Shown: positions 42,618 through 53,890 of the stretch, in pieces | How positions within the stretch are numbered: the stretch's first letter is position 1 | Layout: every line of letters starts with the position of its first letter | Assembly: GCA_930367215.1 (NCBI GenBank) | Contig: OV884060.1 | Location: 179,067,253 to 179,131,252, forward strand | DNA length: 64,000 nt | Reading direction: 5' to 3' | DNA from: Pollenia angustigena | Taxonomy: Eukaryota > Arthropoda > Insecta > Diptera > Polleniidae | The notes under the pieces: generated by a model | Told to the model about the DNA's origin: nothing | The model's input: the letters and a program-made list of their open reading frames with translations, nothing else | Databases searched by the model: none | Translations under genes and position numbers: made by a program

Positions 42618-43044
42618 AGGTGTTTACTGGTCAAACGGTTTCTTGATACCGTTACTGTTGCTCCAGCTTTGGAAAATAATCAAAAATTTAGGATTAATTT
42701 CAATACCAAAGTGAAACGATTACTTTTAGCCGATACCGAGTATTTTTTAACCGATACTATTTGGTACTCGGTTGCTAAGTATCGATTACAAAAATACTTG
42801 GTACCTATATAAAAGTATCGAATATGTACTTGTATTTACTCGTATCGTTTCATCCCTAACTACAAGCGATATGAACCTTAGAACAAATAATTTGTATGAA
42901 ATTCGAAAAAATTTGCAGGTGAATATGACAGTTTTGGCTTAAATCCGTTTTTGGCCTTTAAGCGGAATGGACTATAAGCGAAAAGTACTGTATAACCTTT
43001 GCGATAAGATGAAAGATGTAAGATGTGAGCAAGTGTAAAAAGCC

Positions 43045-43678
43045 TATAAACGTAAAAATTTATTTGTCTCCAAAAAATACAACTATGAAAGTATTGACTA
43101 GCTAATTTTGAGTATTGAGTACTCATAAAAAATGATAATACTCGATACCCACTACTAAATATGTTTTCAGCACTGCTATATATGTTTATTAAAGTAACTT
43201 CCATACGAATTTTAAATATAAGTTTTTTTCATGTTTCATACAAACTTATGTGACGCTTCTTAATAACTGGCAAGTTATTTTGTAGTAAAATTTATATCAA
43301 AATCACTCTTAAACCGAGTGCTTTTCATATAAATTTGACTACACAATCACTTATGAACCTGTGATTTGCAAACAGCACAATAGGCTTTTAACAAAATGTA
43401 TCTATTAATCTCGATCATTTGCTAAATATCTTAATTCATTAGTAGAAGATTTGGTTTATGTTGTTAATATTATTCAACATGAAGAGCTAAGTACGAGATC
43501 TCTGTCTCGCTTTTTGAGCGTGAGTTTAATACAGTCTGAGGCCACCATATTTTCAATATGCTAAGAAGGCATCTGTTTATGAATATTTGCAATTTGCTGG
43601 TTATGGTGCTGGTGGTATGCCAAGTTTCGGAACTTTATAATAAAGTAGAGTTTAATAGACGGATTTCCTTATTCTGTA
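43045..43678. other. No gene seen
   Basis: Spacer right of the nest. GAGTATTGAGTACTCAT at 43112 is a small palindrome. Nothing coding. Confidence 0.4.
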
Positions 43679-44364
43679 CCCATGTTATGTAACTTTAGTG
43701 AGAACTTATCGCATCGAAAATATGTGAAACAAAATATTCCATCGTTTCTCGAAAAACGAGAAAAAAGTGTGGCGAAAACTATCAAAAGAGATTACGTCGT
43801 TTCGTTGTAAATGTCATAAAATTGCACTCAAAGCCGATGTGACATTGCAGACGTTGAGATCGCCAGTAACACATATCGTTAACGGCGAGCAACATCAACA
43901 AAACTTGAAAATTTTTCAACGACGGCGGCGCAAATACAACCGTCCGCTACAACAAATAAATTAAAGTGGGATTTTATTGTTTGTTGTTAGCAAACGAGCT
44001 TTAAAAAAATTCGTATATTTTATAAAAATGTTTAAAGCAAAATAATTAAACTATAAAAAAATGTGCCAAGAATAAAATATTATTATTATTATTCTCTGCA
44101 TTTTGCATTTTTAATTGTTTTTTAGTGTTAAAATTTTTCTCGTCCCATTTTTATTCGTGAGTTTATTTGACAGTTCAAAGCGGGAACTTTTCTCACCAAA
44201 ATGTTACAGACACTTTTTCTGAAAATTGGCAAGTAATTTCCTTACGTGCCAGCTAGTACTCGCCAAAAAAATTACAGACACAGTTTAGTGATAAAAACAG
44301 CTGTTTGTTTCATTTCACACATTTCAATCGAAAAGTTTCTCGACGCGAGAGGTACAGAGCATGG
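43679..44364. mobile_element. Inverted-repeat element CCCATGTTATGTAACT (copy 1)
   Basis: The left end CCCATGTTATGTAACTTTAG is mirrored by a decayed GTACAGAGCATGG at the right. The whole 690 bp aligns with 62419-63141: TATTCCATCGTTTCTCGAAA, GCCGATGTGACATTGCAGAC, TTTTTCAACGACGGCGGCG, then an (ATT)n run. Similar GTTACAGACAC.GTTT words lie near the right end. A 65-codon ORF at 43767 with RRRRKYNRPLQQIN is not open in the other copy. No transposase or clear duplication. Confidence 0.65.
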
Positions 44365-45374
44365 CCGTCCGACCACTAGTTGTTTAAAGGATGATGTAGA
44401 GATTAAAAAAACGATTCACTATTTTGTCGTTGCAGATTTAAAACAGTTGATCGTTGTTTGCGTTAGTACTCATGGTTTTATCTTGCCACTGTTTAGGCCC
44501 AACTATAATATGCTTAAGTTGGGTAAAGCAAATGGGCGAATACATGTAAATCATATGGGCCTATACTGAACTTAAGGAAACTTTTTGTTAAGTTTTCCGA
44601 ATCTATTATTTGCTTTAGCAAGGTGCGAAACAGATCGCACTTTCCGAACGGAATCAAATATTTTTGTGTTTTTAAATGCATTTGAGAGGATTTTTGTTCA
44701 TTTTTGACAAAAGCTTATAGCTTATCAAATAGGTCAATTTGAAGGAATTTTCCGATAGTATTTTTTCACGATAACAAAACTTATTCCCACAAAATGGCAA
44801 CCAGGCGTTCTTGAAATTTTGACACCATCAATCGTTAAATTGTGTCCAAACATTTTCTTTCCATTTTGCAACAAAATGGCAAATTATATTGCACTTAATT
44901 GTTTCTTAATAGGTCGATCAAGTTGCCATTGCACACAGACAGTTAATTATACAATGTTTCTTATTGTGTCATCACAGAAGATAAATAACAAAAAAAAATC
45001 TTGTGCATGGCAAATATAAGAGAACGTGCACATAAAACTTGTGGTATTCAGTATTTGGTGCAAACGGTCTTGTGAAAAACCAAATGTAAAATATCACAGC
45101 TTTTTTAATGAAATCTATGGAAACTCTGTGTATTTTGTTGTTGGATTTAAAACAAAACAACAACCTATCGTATTTTGCATTTGTTCCTACGCAAGACTAT
45201 TTGTGCGAAACATTGAATACCACTTCTATTTCTCTCTTTTTCGTAAGAGTGAATACATTTTGTATTAATGTCTTGTTAATACGAAAATCAAATTTCAATT
45301 GTGTATGAGTATTCGTAGAAATGCATACGTACATACATATGTACATATACATACATACAAATTAAAGCTAAATA
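44365..45374. other. No gene seen
   Basis: Overlapping ORFs at 45026-45308 lie in a repeat-like block also seen at 4755-4830. CATA/TACA microsatellite at 45325-45362. Confidence 0.4.
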
Positions 45375-45626
45375 CCCAATTGGTCAAATTGCCATTGATG
45401 CTATAGTCGTCGATGACGTATGCACGAGTTGTCCTCTATCGTTAAGGTTTTCTAAAAGACACTTTACAGGAAATCGTCGTGTACGACAGTAGGAGCGACA
45501 TCGTTTTGCTTAGTGTCCCGTAATAAACTTCCCGCAGGAGAGGATTCGTGACATTGACGTTTCAGTTGTCTTCCATCAAAACCTATGCGGGCAGTATAAG
45601 CGACATTGTTTTTGAAGTTGTCTCTA

Positions 45627-46690
45627 CACAGAAAAAAATATCTCAATAAAATTTTTAACAAAACAGTTTGTTACAAATATAAATTTTGTTCAACAAAATT
45701 TTTGTTTGATTCAATAAAAAAATTTATCAAATTTACACTTTGCAAAATAGCACTCAATAAAACATATTTAATAATGAAATATTTCTTGATATTCTATAAA
45801 ACAAATATTAGAATCAACGTTAAAACAGTATTTTTTCAATACTTGTCCATTTTATAATAGGTCATAATTCTCATTCGCTAAACATTTTTATTTGCTTAAA
45901 TATCTTTAGTTTTGCCAAAGTCTTAACAAAAAGGTTTCCTGATGATCTGGCCTAAGCAAAATATAAAAATTGGAAATTTAGCACATCATTATTAATAAAT
46001 AAATAAAGATTTGATAAACATTTTGTTTGATTTATTCAACATTTCCAACAATTTATTTTAACAAATCACGTAAACATTTTGTTGAAAAAAAAAATTATTT
46101 TGGGCAACAACTTTTTTATTGATTCAATAAACTTGGTTGTTGACTAAAAAATCAATAACTATACCTACAAACTTTTTTATCAATACAGTAGACGCTCGCA
46201 AATTAGAACCGCTTTGTTTTTGAGGCGATTCTAATTTCTGAATTATTCTAATTTCTGGACTTTTTTTCCGAATAAAAATTGAGTAAATTTACTTCCAAAA
46301 ACTTAAATAAAAGACTTTTAAATTTTTTTTAATTCAAGTTTGTTTGATATAAACAAGAAAACAAAACGTAACAATTCAGTTCAATACATTAAATGTATTT
46401 TTTTAAATTAAATATATGAATATAAAAAAACTAATGGCAACAAAACATAACAATTCAATAAGGAAAAAACATATACATATGATTTGGTAATTCCCCCTTT
46501 TAGTTTTACTATGATCAAACAGAAGATGTATTGCAAACACTGATTCTAATTTCTGGACGTTCGAATTACTGAAAGCTCTAATTTGTAAACGTCTACTGTA
46601 ATGCAAAAATCGTCATCGCAGAAAATTAAAAAAATTTTTTTATCAAATATGCGATTTTCGTATTCAAATATAAAAATTATTTTTTCTGTG
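45627..46690 (+). mobile_element. Family F element with CACAGAAAAAA ends, TA duplication
   Basis: CACAGAAAAAAATAT at the left and ATTATTTTTTCTGTG at the right are flanked by TA. The core TTTCCTGATGATCTGGCCTA at 45933 is the family hallmark (also 31225, 58125). It is 1064 bp, of which 413 bp is the insertion 46186-46598. The interior overlaps a 83-codon ORF that is AT-driven. Confidence 0.7.
46186..46598. mobile_element. pogo-like MITE, TA duplication
   Basis: CAGTAGACGCTCGCAAATTA and TAATTTGTAAACGTCTACTG are inverted and flanked by TA. TTCTAATTTCTG words lie in both halves. The CAGTAGA terminus is typical of pogo-branch MITEs. It is 413 bp, nested in 45627-46690. Confidence 0.8.
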
Positions 46691-47218
46691 TATCAAACTC
46701 CATGTTTGACAATGTAAACGACATTGTCTTATGCGTTGTCTTGTATAAAAAGCTATTGAGAATCACATGAAAGTCAAAGGTTCTTCTGCCTTAGTTGAAT
46801 GCTTTGCAATCTCTTGTTATAGTTTGCTTAAAATTCTCACATTCTTTTTTTTAATTTTTTATTTTTACTAAATAAATATTCATATAATTATATTTGTCGT
46901 CAATGACAAAATAGAAGACAATGTCATGCATGGAGTCGTACACGACAAAGTACGCGATATTGTCTTGTATGTATATAGTATAGGAGATATTGTCTTGTGT
47001 GTAGTCGTCAACGAAATTATTAAAGAAAATGTCATTGAATAAACATCAACAACAAAATGAGCGTAATTGTCGCTCATTTCGTCTTGTGCGACCTCAACGC
47101 CATTTGTATAAAAAATTTCGTCGACGATTTTTATTGAGCTGTCCTAAGAATGTTTTCTACGACTTACTCTTATCTTGAACACATCGTTAAAGATGTCTTA
47201 AAGACGTGGCCAACTGGG

Positions 47219-47599
47219 TTTGTATGAGTAAAAGAGTAATATTCTGACGACAATAGCGAAGAATGGTGTCGATGACGTTGTCGATAAGGATAGTTAACGA
47301 ATAATAATGATGAGGTTGGCAATAATAATTTGGAATGAGAAGCGACATCAATGACAATTGTGGAACGTTGATTGAATTGTAATTTCAGTAGGATTTTCTT
47401 TTATAATGTATTTTTGTGTTAATCATACGATTTAACAAATCATTACTTTAGCGATTGTTTTGTAATTTGGCGTTCTCAATAAAAAGAAAATTAAGATAAT
47501 TAAGGTATGAAGTTTTAGTAAGATGCGAACACAAGTGCACACATTATTAGCTAATAAATAATACATTGAAAAAAAAAAACTAGTCAAGACGTTTAAATT
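47219..47599. other. No gene seen
   Basis: GTCGATGACGTTGTCGAT at 47270 continues the GTCGT-type words of the neighbouring element. Otherwise AT-rich. Confidence 0.35.
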
Positions 47600-48655
47600 C
47601 ATACCCTACATTAGAAAACGACAACATATCTTAATATCTTACCTCAAAAATCTTAAGCAAAATCATTTTCAATTTTTGTTTTTTTTTTTTTAATAAATGA
47701 TTTTATTGGCAACACTTGCATCATCTCCTAAAATGTCGTGGGCACATAAAGGCCGCTTTAGCCGACCGTAAATGTAATTAAATGCAATGTAAAGTACCGT
47801 AACGTACTGTAAGCTCGTTTGTGCACTTATAGAACATGTAAGAACGTGTCAGCTGTTTTTCACAACCAAAAACAAAAAAGCATTAGTATACATAAAACAA
47901 CACACACAGTGATGAGAATTAAGAATGTTGAAATGGTGACCGCTTTGCAGAAAAAGTACCAAGTGATTTAAATAGTATTAAAACTGTATTTCTTGCATGT
48001 ATAAATAAATAAATAATTTAATATTTGATATTAATATTACAGATTTACAAAAAACAAATATGTATTATATCATATTCGTACACATGTTCTTACATTAATT
48101 TCAAAATGTGCATACACCTAAACAAGGTTTTGATACCACTAAAAATCAGACTTTGTTTGTTTGTGGATATGTATACATTTGTTAATTTTATACATCTAAA
48201 CATATATTTGTATAAATGAAAATATGTATGGATTGTAACTTATTTTGTCAAAAGTCAGATATTATAACTGAAAAAGTACCAAACAAAAAGAGTGATTTTG
48301 CCCGCATTGCATTTAAAATATAAGCAGCCCATCACTATCTACAACTGTCACGTAACCTCGTAATGAAATTCTATTTTCTACAGGTTGGCACGTTACGGTT
48401 AAGTGACCTTACAGTCAGTTAAGCATTTGCATTGCTTTCCATATAACAGAAACGATCAGCTGTTTACATTTACATTTCTACATTTACGGTCGGCTAATGG
48501 GACCTTTAGGTACCGTTACGATTTTATAGCAAAAACAATTTTATCTGAAGCAACAACCTTCATACAAAATTTTTATGAAATAAAATAAAAAAAACCTTCT
48601 CCTGTAAAATCTTGTTTTTGTCGCTTAAGCTTTTTTTGCGGTTATGGCTCGAATA
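47600..48655 (+). repeat. Dispersed repeat, family G (long copy, interrupted)
   Basis: ATTTTCAATTTTTG, TTGGCAACACTTGCATCATC, GGTACCGTTACGATTTTATA and TTCTCCTGTAAAATC follow the order of 792-1012. The right end GCTTAAGC...TTTTTTTGCGGTTATGGCTCGA is the inverse of the left end of the other copy. It is interrupted by the element 47749-48506. Confidence 0.55.
47749..48506. mobile_element. Inverted-repeat element (AAGGYCSCWTTAGCCGACC), TA flanks
   Basis: AGCCGACCGTAAATGTA at 47761 is mirrored by TACATTTACGGTCGGCT at 48480. With mismatches the inverted repeats extend outward to AAGG, flanked by TA. Interior words (TATTTTCTAC, CGTAACCTCG, AAAAAGTACCAA) are shared with 54112-56237. The small ORF at 48025 is incidental. 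Confidence 0.75.
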
Positions 48656-49422
48656 AGACCAGTGTTAAACTCGTAAAACTTTTTTGTTTTATAATATATT
48701 TGTTTGTCTTTTCTTTTGAATGGGGCTTAGTGACTGACCGTCCTGAAGGAGTTGCTCATGAAAATATTAGTAGTGAAGGTAACGTGAAAGCTGTGCGATG
48801 GATTATAGAAAATTATACATCTGTCTCAATTGTTATCGTTGCAGCCAATTGGGCATTTCCAGAACAAAATTGCAAAGATTTTTAAAGGTGGTTCTTAAAA
48901 AGCATCAATAATCCAATTGTAGAAGCACTGCTACCGCAAAACCACTAACGACGACTGCGGGTAGGCATTGTTTGGTCCACCCTGCTTAAAAAAATTTTAC
49001 TAAATGTGCGCTAAAAAAAGCTGAGTTCTTTTCAAATAAATTTTACTTCACAATCAATCGGCTGTATTGTGGAAACCGCACATTAAATTTATGGCAAAGC
49101 ACATCTAGAACTCAAATGAATCAATTAAAAACATAAACAGTGCAACCTTTGAGCACCGTTATATTGCGAATCTAGAATTTTCAGTAAAATGTGCTTTAAA
49201 TGCCTTACAACCGTGTGAACTGGCAATTTAAGTTTGACAACGTTGTCAGAAAAAGCACTGTCGGTCCATTGTAAAACAACAATATTGGCAGGCATCTAAC
49301 AATCGTGTGAACATTCTGCGTTGCCATTGGCAGACCATTGGCAGACGTTGTAAGCTATTTTTTTTAGCGTCAGATGTGCGGAGTTATGGATCTGATTGGC
49401 AGCGCCTCAAATACATATGTTT
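48656..49422. other. No gene seen
   Basis: A 61-codon ORF at 48700-48885 (DRPEGVAHENISSEGNVKAV) has a plausible composition but no recognised homologue. GCACATTTA / AAATGTGC words around 48995-49385 hint at a decayed inverted-repeat element. Confidence 0.3.
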
Positions 49423-49663
49423 CAGGGATGGAAAATGGGGTAAAATCACATTTTAAATTCAAAACGATCCTTTTACTCAATACTTTGGGTTACACCAACG
49501 TATATTGCAATGCAGCCATGTAACATACTACTTGTTAATTGCATTTATTTAAGTATGTAGTAATTCTATAATTCAGATGTAATTCGTAAGTGGCGGTAGT
49601 ACGACGGTGCCAATTAACTTCAAAATGTATCAAAACACAATTGTAGCATAGTTTCCATCCCTG
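49423..49663. mobile_element. hAT-type MITE, 8-bp duplication
   Basis: CAGGGATGGAAA and TTTCCATCCCTG are flanked by ATATGTTT and ATATGTAT (7 of 8 matching). TTTTACTCAATAC.TTGGGT and similar words do not code. The element is 241 bp. Confidence 0.8.
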
Positions 49664-50083
49664 ATATGTATGAATGAAAAGAAAAATAAAGACCTCAATT
49701 TTGCAAAAATTAAATTAATTTCAATGAAAATTTATAAAACGTATTAAAAGCAGCATAAAAAAGTTTAATTCCTTGCTATTAATCTTTTCCGTTTAATAAC
49801 AATATTTTCACTTTTCCAATTAATAAAAATACACACAATTGACAATTAATATTTTCTGTCAAATGCCTGATCTAACAACAGATCTGGCAATTTGTGACAC
49901 CATGTTAACTGACAATTTTTGTTAGCAGATTTATTTATTGTCAGGCAGTTATCTTTTAATTCAAAGTTCCACAATTTGAAAGCGTCGTTCCAGCGTTAAT
50001 TAATGCACACAGAAAAAAACATCCATGTTAAATTAACATGGCGCAATGTTGATTAAAAATCACAGCGAATTTCGGCAAAAGTA

Positions 50084-52475
50084 CACAGAAAAAATTATTG
50101 GCAGTTTTTTTTTCAATTAATAGTGATTTTTGAATTTTAAAATAAATTTGATTACGTTCTTAATTGATAAATATTTTTTGATTCAATTAAAATTTTACTT
50201 GATTTTAAGCTTAATTTTAATTATAAGTTTAATTGAATCAATAACTCGGTTGTTTGAATTGAACACTTTGTTGCTTTCTCCTTGTTGCTTTCCTCTCTCA
50301 TCAACAGTTTGCGAAAAATGTTACAAGTGCAACCAACATCTTTATAAATTTATTGTCTTTGCACTTACATGTACCTACATACACACATGTTTTTGTCATC
50401 AAAAAGAACAGTAAGCGTCGCGTGCAAAAAAAAACTATCAACAAGTAAAAAATTAACTGAAATTTGTAATACGCGAATTACAATTATGACCACCAACAAT
50501 GTCAATAATGAGCCTACATACATATGTAATTATGCGTAAAATAAAAAATCGCCTTGTGACTGACCACATTGTTGACGGTGGTTATGGTCGCAATCGAAAT
50601 TTGGTGTTTATTTTCTTTGTTTGTTAATTATTGAATTATTTTTGGCGTCATTTCATGTCGTGCGTTAAAAGTGAATAGGTGAAAAAAAGTACAGCCAAAT
50701 TACACAACAAAAACAGTTTTTTGTTTTCAATCTTGAATACCCTGAAAAATCAGAGCTATTCTACAATTTTATACAAAGTTGTATGTATAAAATTCCTCTG
50801 TCAAAAAAATCTTCCAAAATTTGTACAATTAAGCATGAGCTATTACAATTTAACAAATAAAACAAGTTATTTTTAAACCATATTTAAATAAAACATATAT
50901 TTTAAATATTATCATTTTGCTTCATTTAACCATCAACTGAATTGATTTAACAAAGTTATTCAATTAACAATTTGTTTGATTTAATAATTTGCGTAATTGA
51001 ATTTAGAGTGTATTTCAAATACACTGTTTAATTTATTCAATTAAAAATTTAATCGATTTAATGCAAAATTCAATCACTGTTTTAATCAATACAATTATTA
51101 AAATAATTAATTTTCTGTATTGTAATCAATTACGTTAGTAATTCATTCAATTAATATATTGATTTTTTTTTTATTTTTAATTAGGCTTAAGTTCATGAAA
51201 TTTAATTTTTATTAAATTATTTTTATGAAGAAAGGAATTTTACAACATGAAAATTAATTAAAAATTGTTATTGATAATCTTTCATTCTTGACGTGGCTCG
51301 GGCTCGAACCCTGGCCGGCAGGTTACCATGACATGTTCAGATCGCAACCACTCGATCTCCTCAGATGGATTTGCCGTCTTACACTCGCAGCCATCGACGA
51401 CTGCTGACGTCACTAGTCAAACATCAATCCTTAAACCAAATTGTATTTTAACAATTGGTAGATCGAAATTTGCTTTCCTGAATGATTATCCATCTTAATT
51501 GATTTTACATGTTTTTTCCTTTACTTCTGTTTTTTTCGTACTTTCGTCAAGAATTTTTCTTGAAGTCCAAGTACATTTTTTTGTTTTTTCACTTTGTCTT
51601 TCTCTTTTCTGTTGACCTTTTTCAGCACAACTTAAAGGACAAATGTACACATAGAGCTCGTGCCTTAGCTTTAACAATAATCAGTATTGTGGTTATTTTT
51701 TTGAACTATTTATGGTTTTTAATCCAAATTTTTAATATTTTTAATTAGGCTTAAGTTCATGAAATTTAATTTTTATTAAATTATTTTTATGAAGAAAGGA
51801 ATTTTACAAAAAAAAAAAAAAATTGAAGTAAAGGAAAAAACATGTAAAATCAATTAAGATGGATAATCATTCAGGAAAGCAAATTTCGATCTACCAAATG
51901 TTAAAATACAATTTGGTTTAAGGATTGATGTTTGACTAGTGACGTCAGCAGTCGTCGATGGCTGCGAGTGTAAGACGGCAAATCCATCTGAGGAGATCGA
52001 GTGGTTGCGATCGAAACATGTCATGGTAACCTGCCGGCCAGGGTTCGAGCCCGAGCCACGTCAAGAATGAAAGATTATCAATAAAAATTTTAATTAATTT
52101 TCATGTTGTAAAATTCCTTTCTTCATAAAAATAATTTAATAAAAATTAAATTTCATGAACTTAAGCCTAATTAAAAATATTAAAAATTTGGATTAAAAAC
52201 CATAAATAGTTCAACAAAATAACCACAATACTAATTTTTTTTTTATTAATTTGTTAATTCATTCAATTAAAATATTGCTTAATATTAATAATTTTTTCAA
52301 TTATTTTTGTAATTAAAATGTAAAAACTTTTTAATTGGAAAAAAATCCTTGTTTTGCAATTTTTGCAAATTTGAGTAGTTGGTATAATCATTTCGGTGAA
52401 ACGTGCAAAATTAAACAATTTTTTGCTTGTTTCAATTATTTTGGTGATCAAACCCGTTTTTTATTTTTTTCTGTG
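50084..52475. mobile_element. CACAGAAAAAATT-ended element hosting a large palindrome
   Basis: CACAGAAAAAATTATT at the left and TTTTTTTCTGTG at the right are flanked by TA. The sequence around 50100-50280 and 50930-51170 and 52240-52475 is rich in TTCAATTAA/TTAATTGAA words. The ends are short, so boundaries are less certain. Its centre is occupied by the palindrome 51175-52178. Confidence 0.5.
51175..52236. repeat. Long palindrome of two inverted SINE-like units
   Basis: The arm 51175-51527 is the near-perfect inverse of 51825-52178, about 353 bp each with a 297-bp spacer. The unit (right arm, plus strand) contains AAGTAAAGGAAAAAACATGT, GACGTCAGCAGTCGTCGATG, then a tRNA-like stretch GAGGAGATCGAGTGGTTGCG ... 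CCAGGGTTCGAGCCCGAGCC. It finishes in an A/T-rich tail with CCTTTCTTCATAAAAATAAT. The spacer part 51680-51810 is additionally the inverse of 52095-52236 and repeats 51175-51243 directly. Head-to-head SINE insertion or hairpin-mediated duplication would explain it. Confidence 0.8.
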
Positions 52476-53004
52476 TATTAACTTAACTTTATTTAAAAAA
52501 TTATCATTGTTTCATATTAATTTTAAATAAAAAATGTTAAAATAATATTGTTCAATAACGAACCCCTAAAATCCTGTTTTACTTGTTTTGTATAGAAACA
52601 ACAACAACAATATAAAAAAATGTATTTATTTATAATAAGAAGAATTTCCCGTATTATTTTTTTTTAAATTTCGATGCCAACTTGGTACTCTCTATCACTT
52701 TCGCAAAATTTTCTGAAAATGAAGCGATAGTGGCAATAAAAATTAAAGATGGCGCGGATTTACAGTAATGAAATGCCAAAGTATGTTAAAAATATTTGAA
52801 ATTGGAAAATTTTAATAAAATGAAGTGATGATTTACGAAAAGAAAAAAAATTAAAAGATGCGAAAGACACATGCGCAAACGTATTGAAGAGTACCAATCC
52901 CTAGAATTGCCACAATTTTCTTTCGCATCTCAATGTGTGTGTTTTAATTGTGAGTGCTTCTGTGAAAAAAAGGGAATACAATAAAGTGAAACATGTGTTA
53001 TAGG
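52476..53004. other. No gene seen
   Basis: AT-rich spacer; nothing recognised. Confidence 0.4.
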
Positions 53005-53448
53005 CAGCGTTGCCACGATAAAAAAAATTTATAAATAAAGTAACCAAAAGCGAAAAAAGTAATTAAAATTATTTTGTATCTTTTTGCGCAATGCAAATAT
53101 AATCATATTAAACGGGATGGGATCGGAAGGACCCTAGAAATATGTTTTAGTTAAACCTATCTAGCATATAATGGCCATCTACACTTCAAAGTACATGCAC
53201 ACATAAGTATATACTTTATATGGTTCAGTTGAAAGGCTGTTTAAGATTAAGCTTCTAAAAAAATAATTTTTGAGTAGATGAAAAAAGTGCGAATTTTAGG
53301 TGCACAAATACCACGTATTTATTGTTTCAAAACCAAAAATTGGTTATTTTTGTGTTGAAAAAAGAAACCAAAATGGAAAAAAGTACACAAGTACACATTG
53401 GAAAAAAGTAACCAATTTTGGTAAAAAGTAACCAAAACGGCAACGCTG
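53005..53448. mobile_element. hAT-type MITE, CAGCGTTGCC ends, 8-bp duplication
   Basis: CAGCGTTGCC and GGCAACGCTG are flanked by GTTATAGG (52997-53004 and 53449-53456), a perfect 8-bp duplication. Subterminal AAAGTAACCAAAA words occur in the right half and as AAAGTAACCAAAAGCG at the left. It is 444 bp. A larger relative is at 58297-61284. Confidence 0.9.
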
Positions 53449-53488
53449 GTTATAGGAAGAAAAATAATTATATTCTCTCTCACTCTCT

Positions 53489-53792
53489 GGTTACACGTTT
53501 CATCTTTTGATGCTCAACTTCTTTTCAATTCCCTTTTAAAAATGCCAATATAATCACACGCAGCAATTGGTTTCAACTTTTTTCGGTTCAAAACAACAAC
53601 AATTTTATTAACAGCGAATCAAATAGAAAAAGAAAAGAAAACAATTACATGCAGCCATCGTTGTGCATAACCAACGAATAAAATCACAAAGCGTACTGAC
53701 CGAGTACAGGCATCTCCGTACTAACACCCTTTCTTCGCTCTTCTCTCACCTAAAAACATGTGAGTTGAGCATCAAAAGATGAAACGTGTGAA
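53489..53792. mobile_element. Inverted-repeat element with CACGTTTCATCTTTTGATGC arms
   Basis: ACACGTTTCATCTTTTGATG, CTCAACT at 53493 is mirrored by GTTGAGCATCAAAAGATGAA, ACGTGT ending at 53790. It is about 300 bp with no coding sequence. Confidence 0.7.
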
Positions 53793-53799
53793 AGCAGCC

Positions 53800-53890
53800 C
53801 TACAAGAAATGAATGAGCGAGTAGTCACATTTTTCATTTTCTTAACACCAAAATGAAAAATGTGTCAACTCGCTCATTCATTTCTTGTAG
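53800..53890. repeat. Hairpin element, about 40-bp stem
   Basis: CTACAAGAAATGAATGAGCG at the left is exactly inverted at the right, and the stem continues into CACATTTTTCATTTT. The loop is about 10 bases. Almost the whole 91 bp is a stem, which looks like a minimal MITE and could form a strong RNA hairpin if transcribed. Confidence 0.85.

Larger units (their letters stand above)
33256..42858. mobile_element. Large hAT-like element, 9.6 kb with insertions, 8-bp duplication
   Basis: The left end TAGGGATGAAACGATAC is exactly mirrored by GTATCGTTTCATCCCTA at the right. The flanks are ACTACAAG (33248-33255 and 42859-42866), a perfect 8-bp duplication. Subterminal GTATCGATAC/AAGTATCG words cluster at both ends, as expected of hAT transposase-binding regions. 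No hAT transposase remains. The interior holds the element 34075-35787, mariner halves, two mini-me-like repeats and several MITEs. Many of these must have arrived later. Confidence 0.85.
32864..42990. mobile_element. pogo-like element (CAGTACTTTTCGCTTATAG ends), split
   Basis: CAGTACTTTTCGCTTATAGT at the left is exactly mirrored by ACTATAAGCGAAAAGTACTG at the right, each flanked by TA. Its own sequence is 32864-33255 plus 42867-42990, about 0.5 kb. It is full of TGGACTATAAGCGAA-like words (32905, 32990, 33172, 33240). CAGT-initial ends with TA duplication fit the pogo branch of Tc1/mariner. Confidence 0.75.
32510..43044. mobile_element. Outermost inverted-repeat element of a four-level nest
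   Basis: G(C/G)CTTTTTACACTT near 32510 and AAGTGTAAAAAGCC ending at 43044 are inverted and flanked by TA. Inside them the words CACATCTTA, GAAAGATGT, ATCTTTCATC occur on both sides. Only about 350 bp on the left and 54 bp on the right belong to this element. The rest is later insertions. Confidence 0.55.
45375..47218. mobile_element. Inverted-repeat element CCCAATTGGTCA/CCCAGTTGGCCA, three-level nest
   Basis: CCCAATTGGTCAAAT at the left corresponds to the inverse of GTGGCCAACTGGG at the right. Its own sequence (45375-45626 and 46691-47218) is unusually rich in GTCGT/ACGAC and GACATTGTC words, many palindromic, such as GTCGTGTACGAC and GTCGTACACGAC. It is interrupted by 45627-46690. No coding sequence. 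Confidence 0.55.

Noticed and set aside
43767..43964. 65-codon basic ORF (RRRRKYNRPLQQIN)
   Set aside because: It lies within an inverted-repeat element and is not kept open in the second copy at 62419-63141.
51300..51380. Possible tRNA gene in the palindrome arms
   Set aside because: A and B boxes are tRNA-like but stems do not pair and the segment sits inside a repeated mobile unit, so it is SINE-like.
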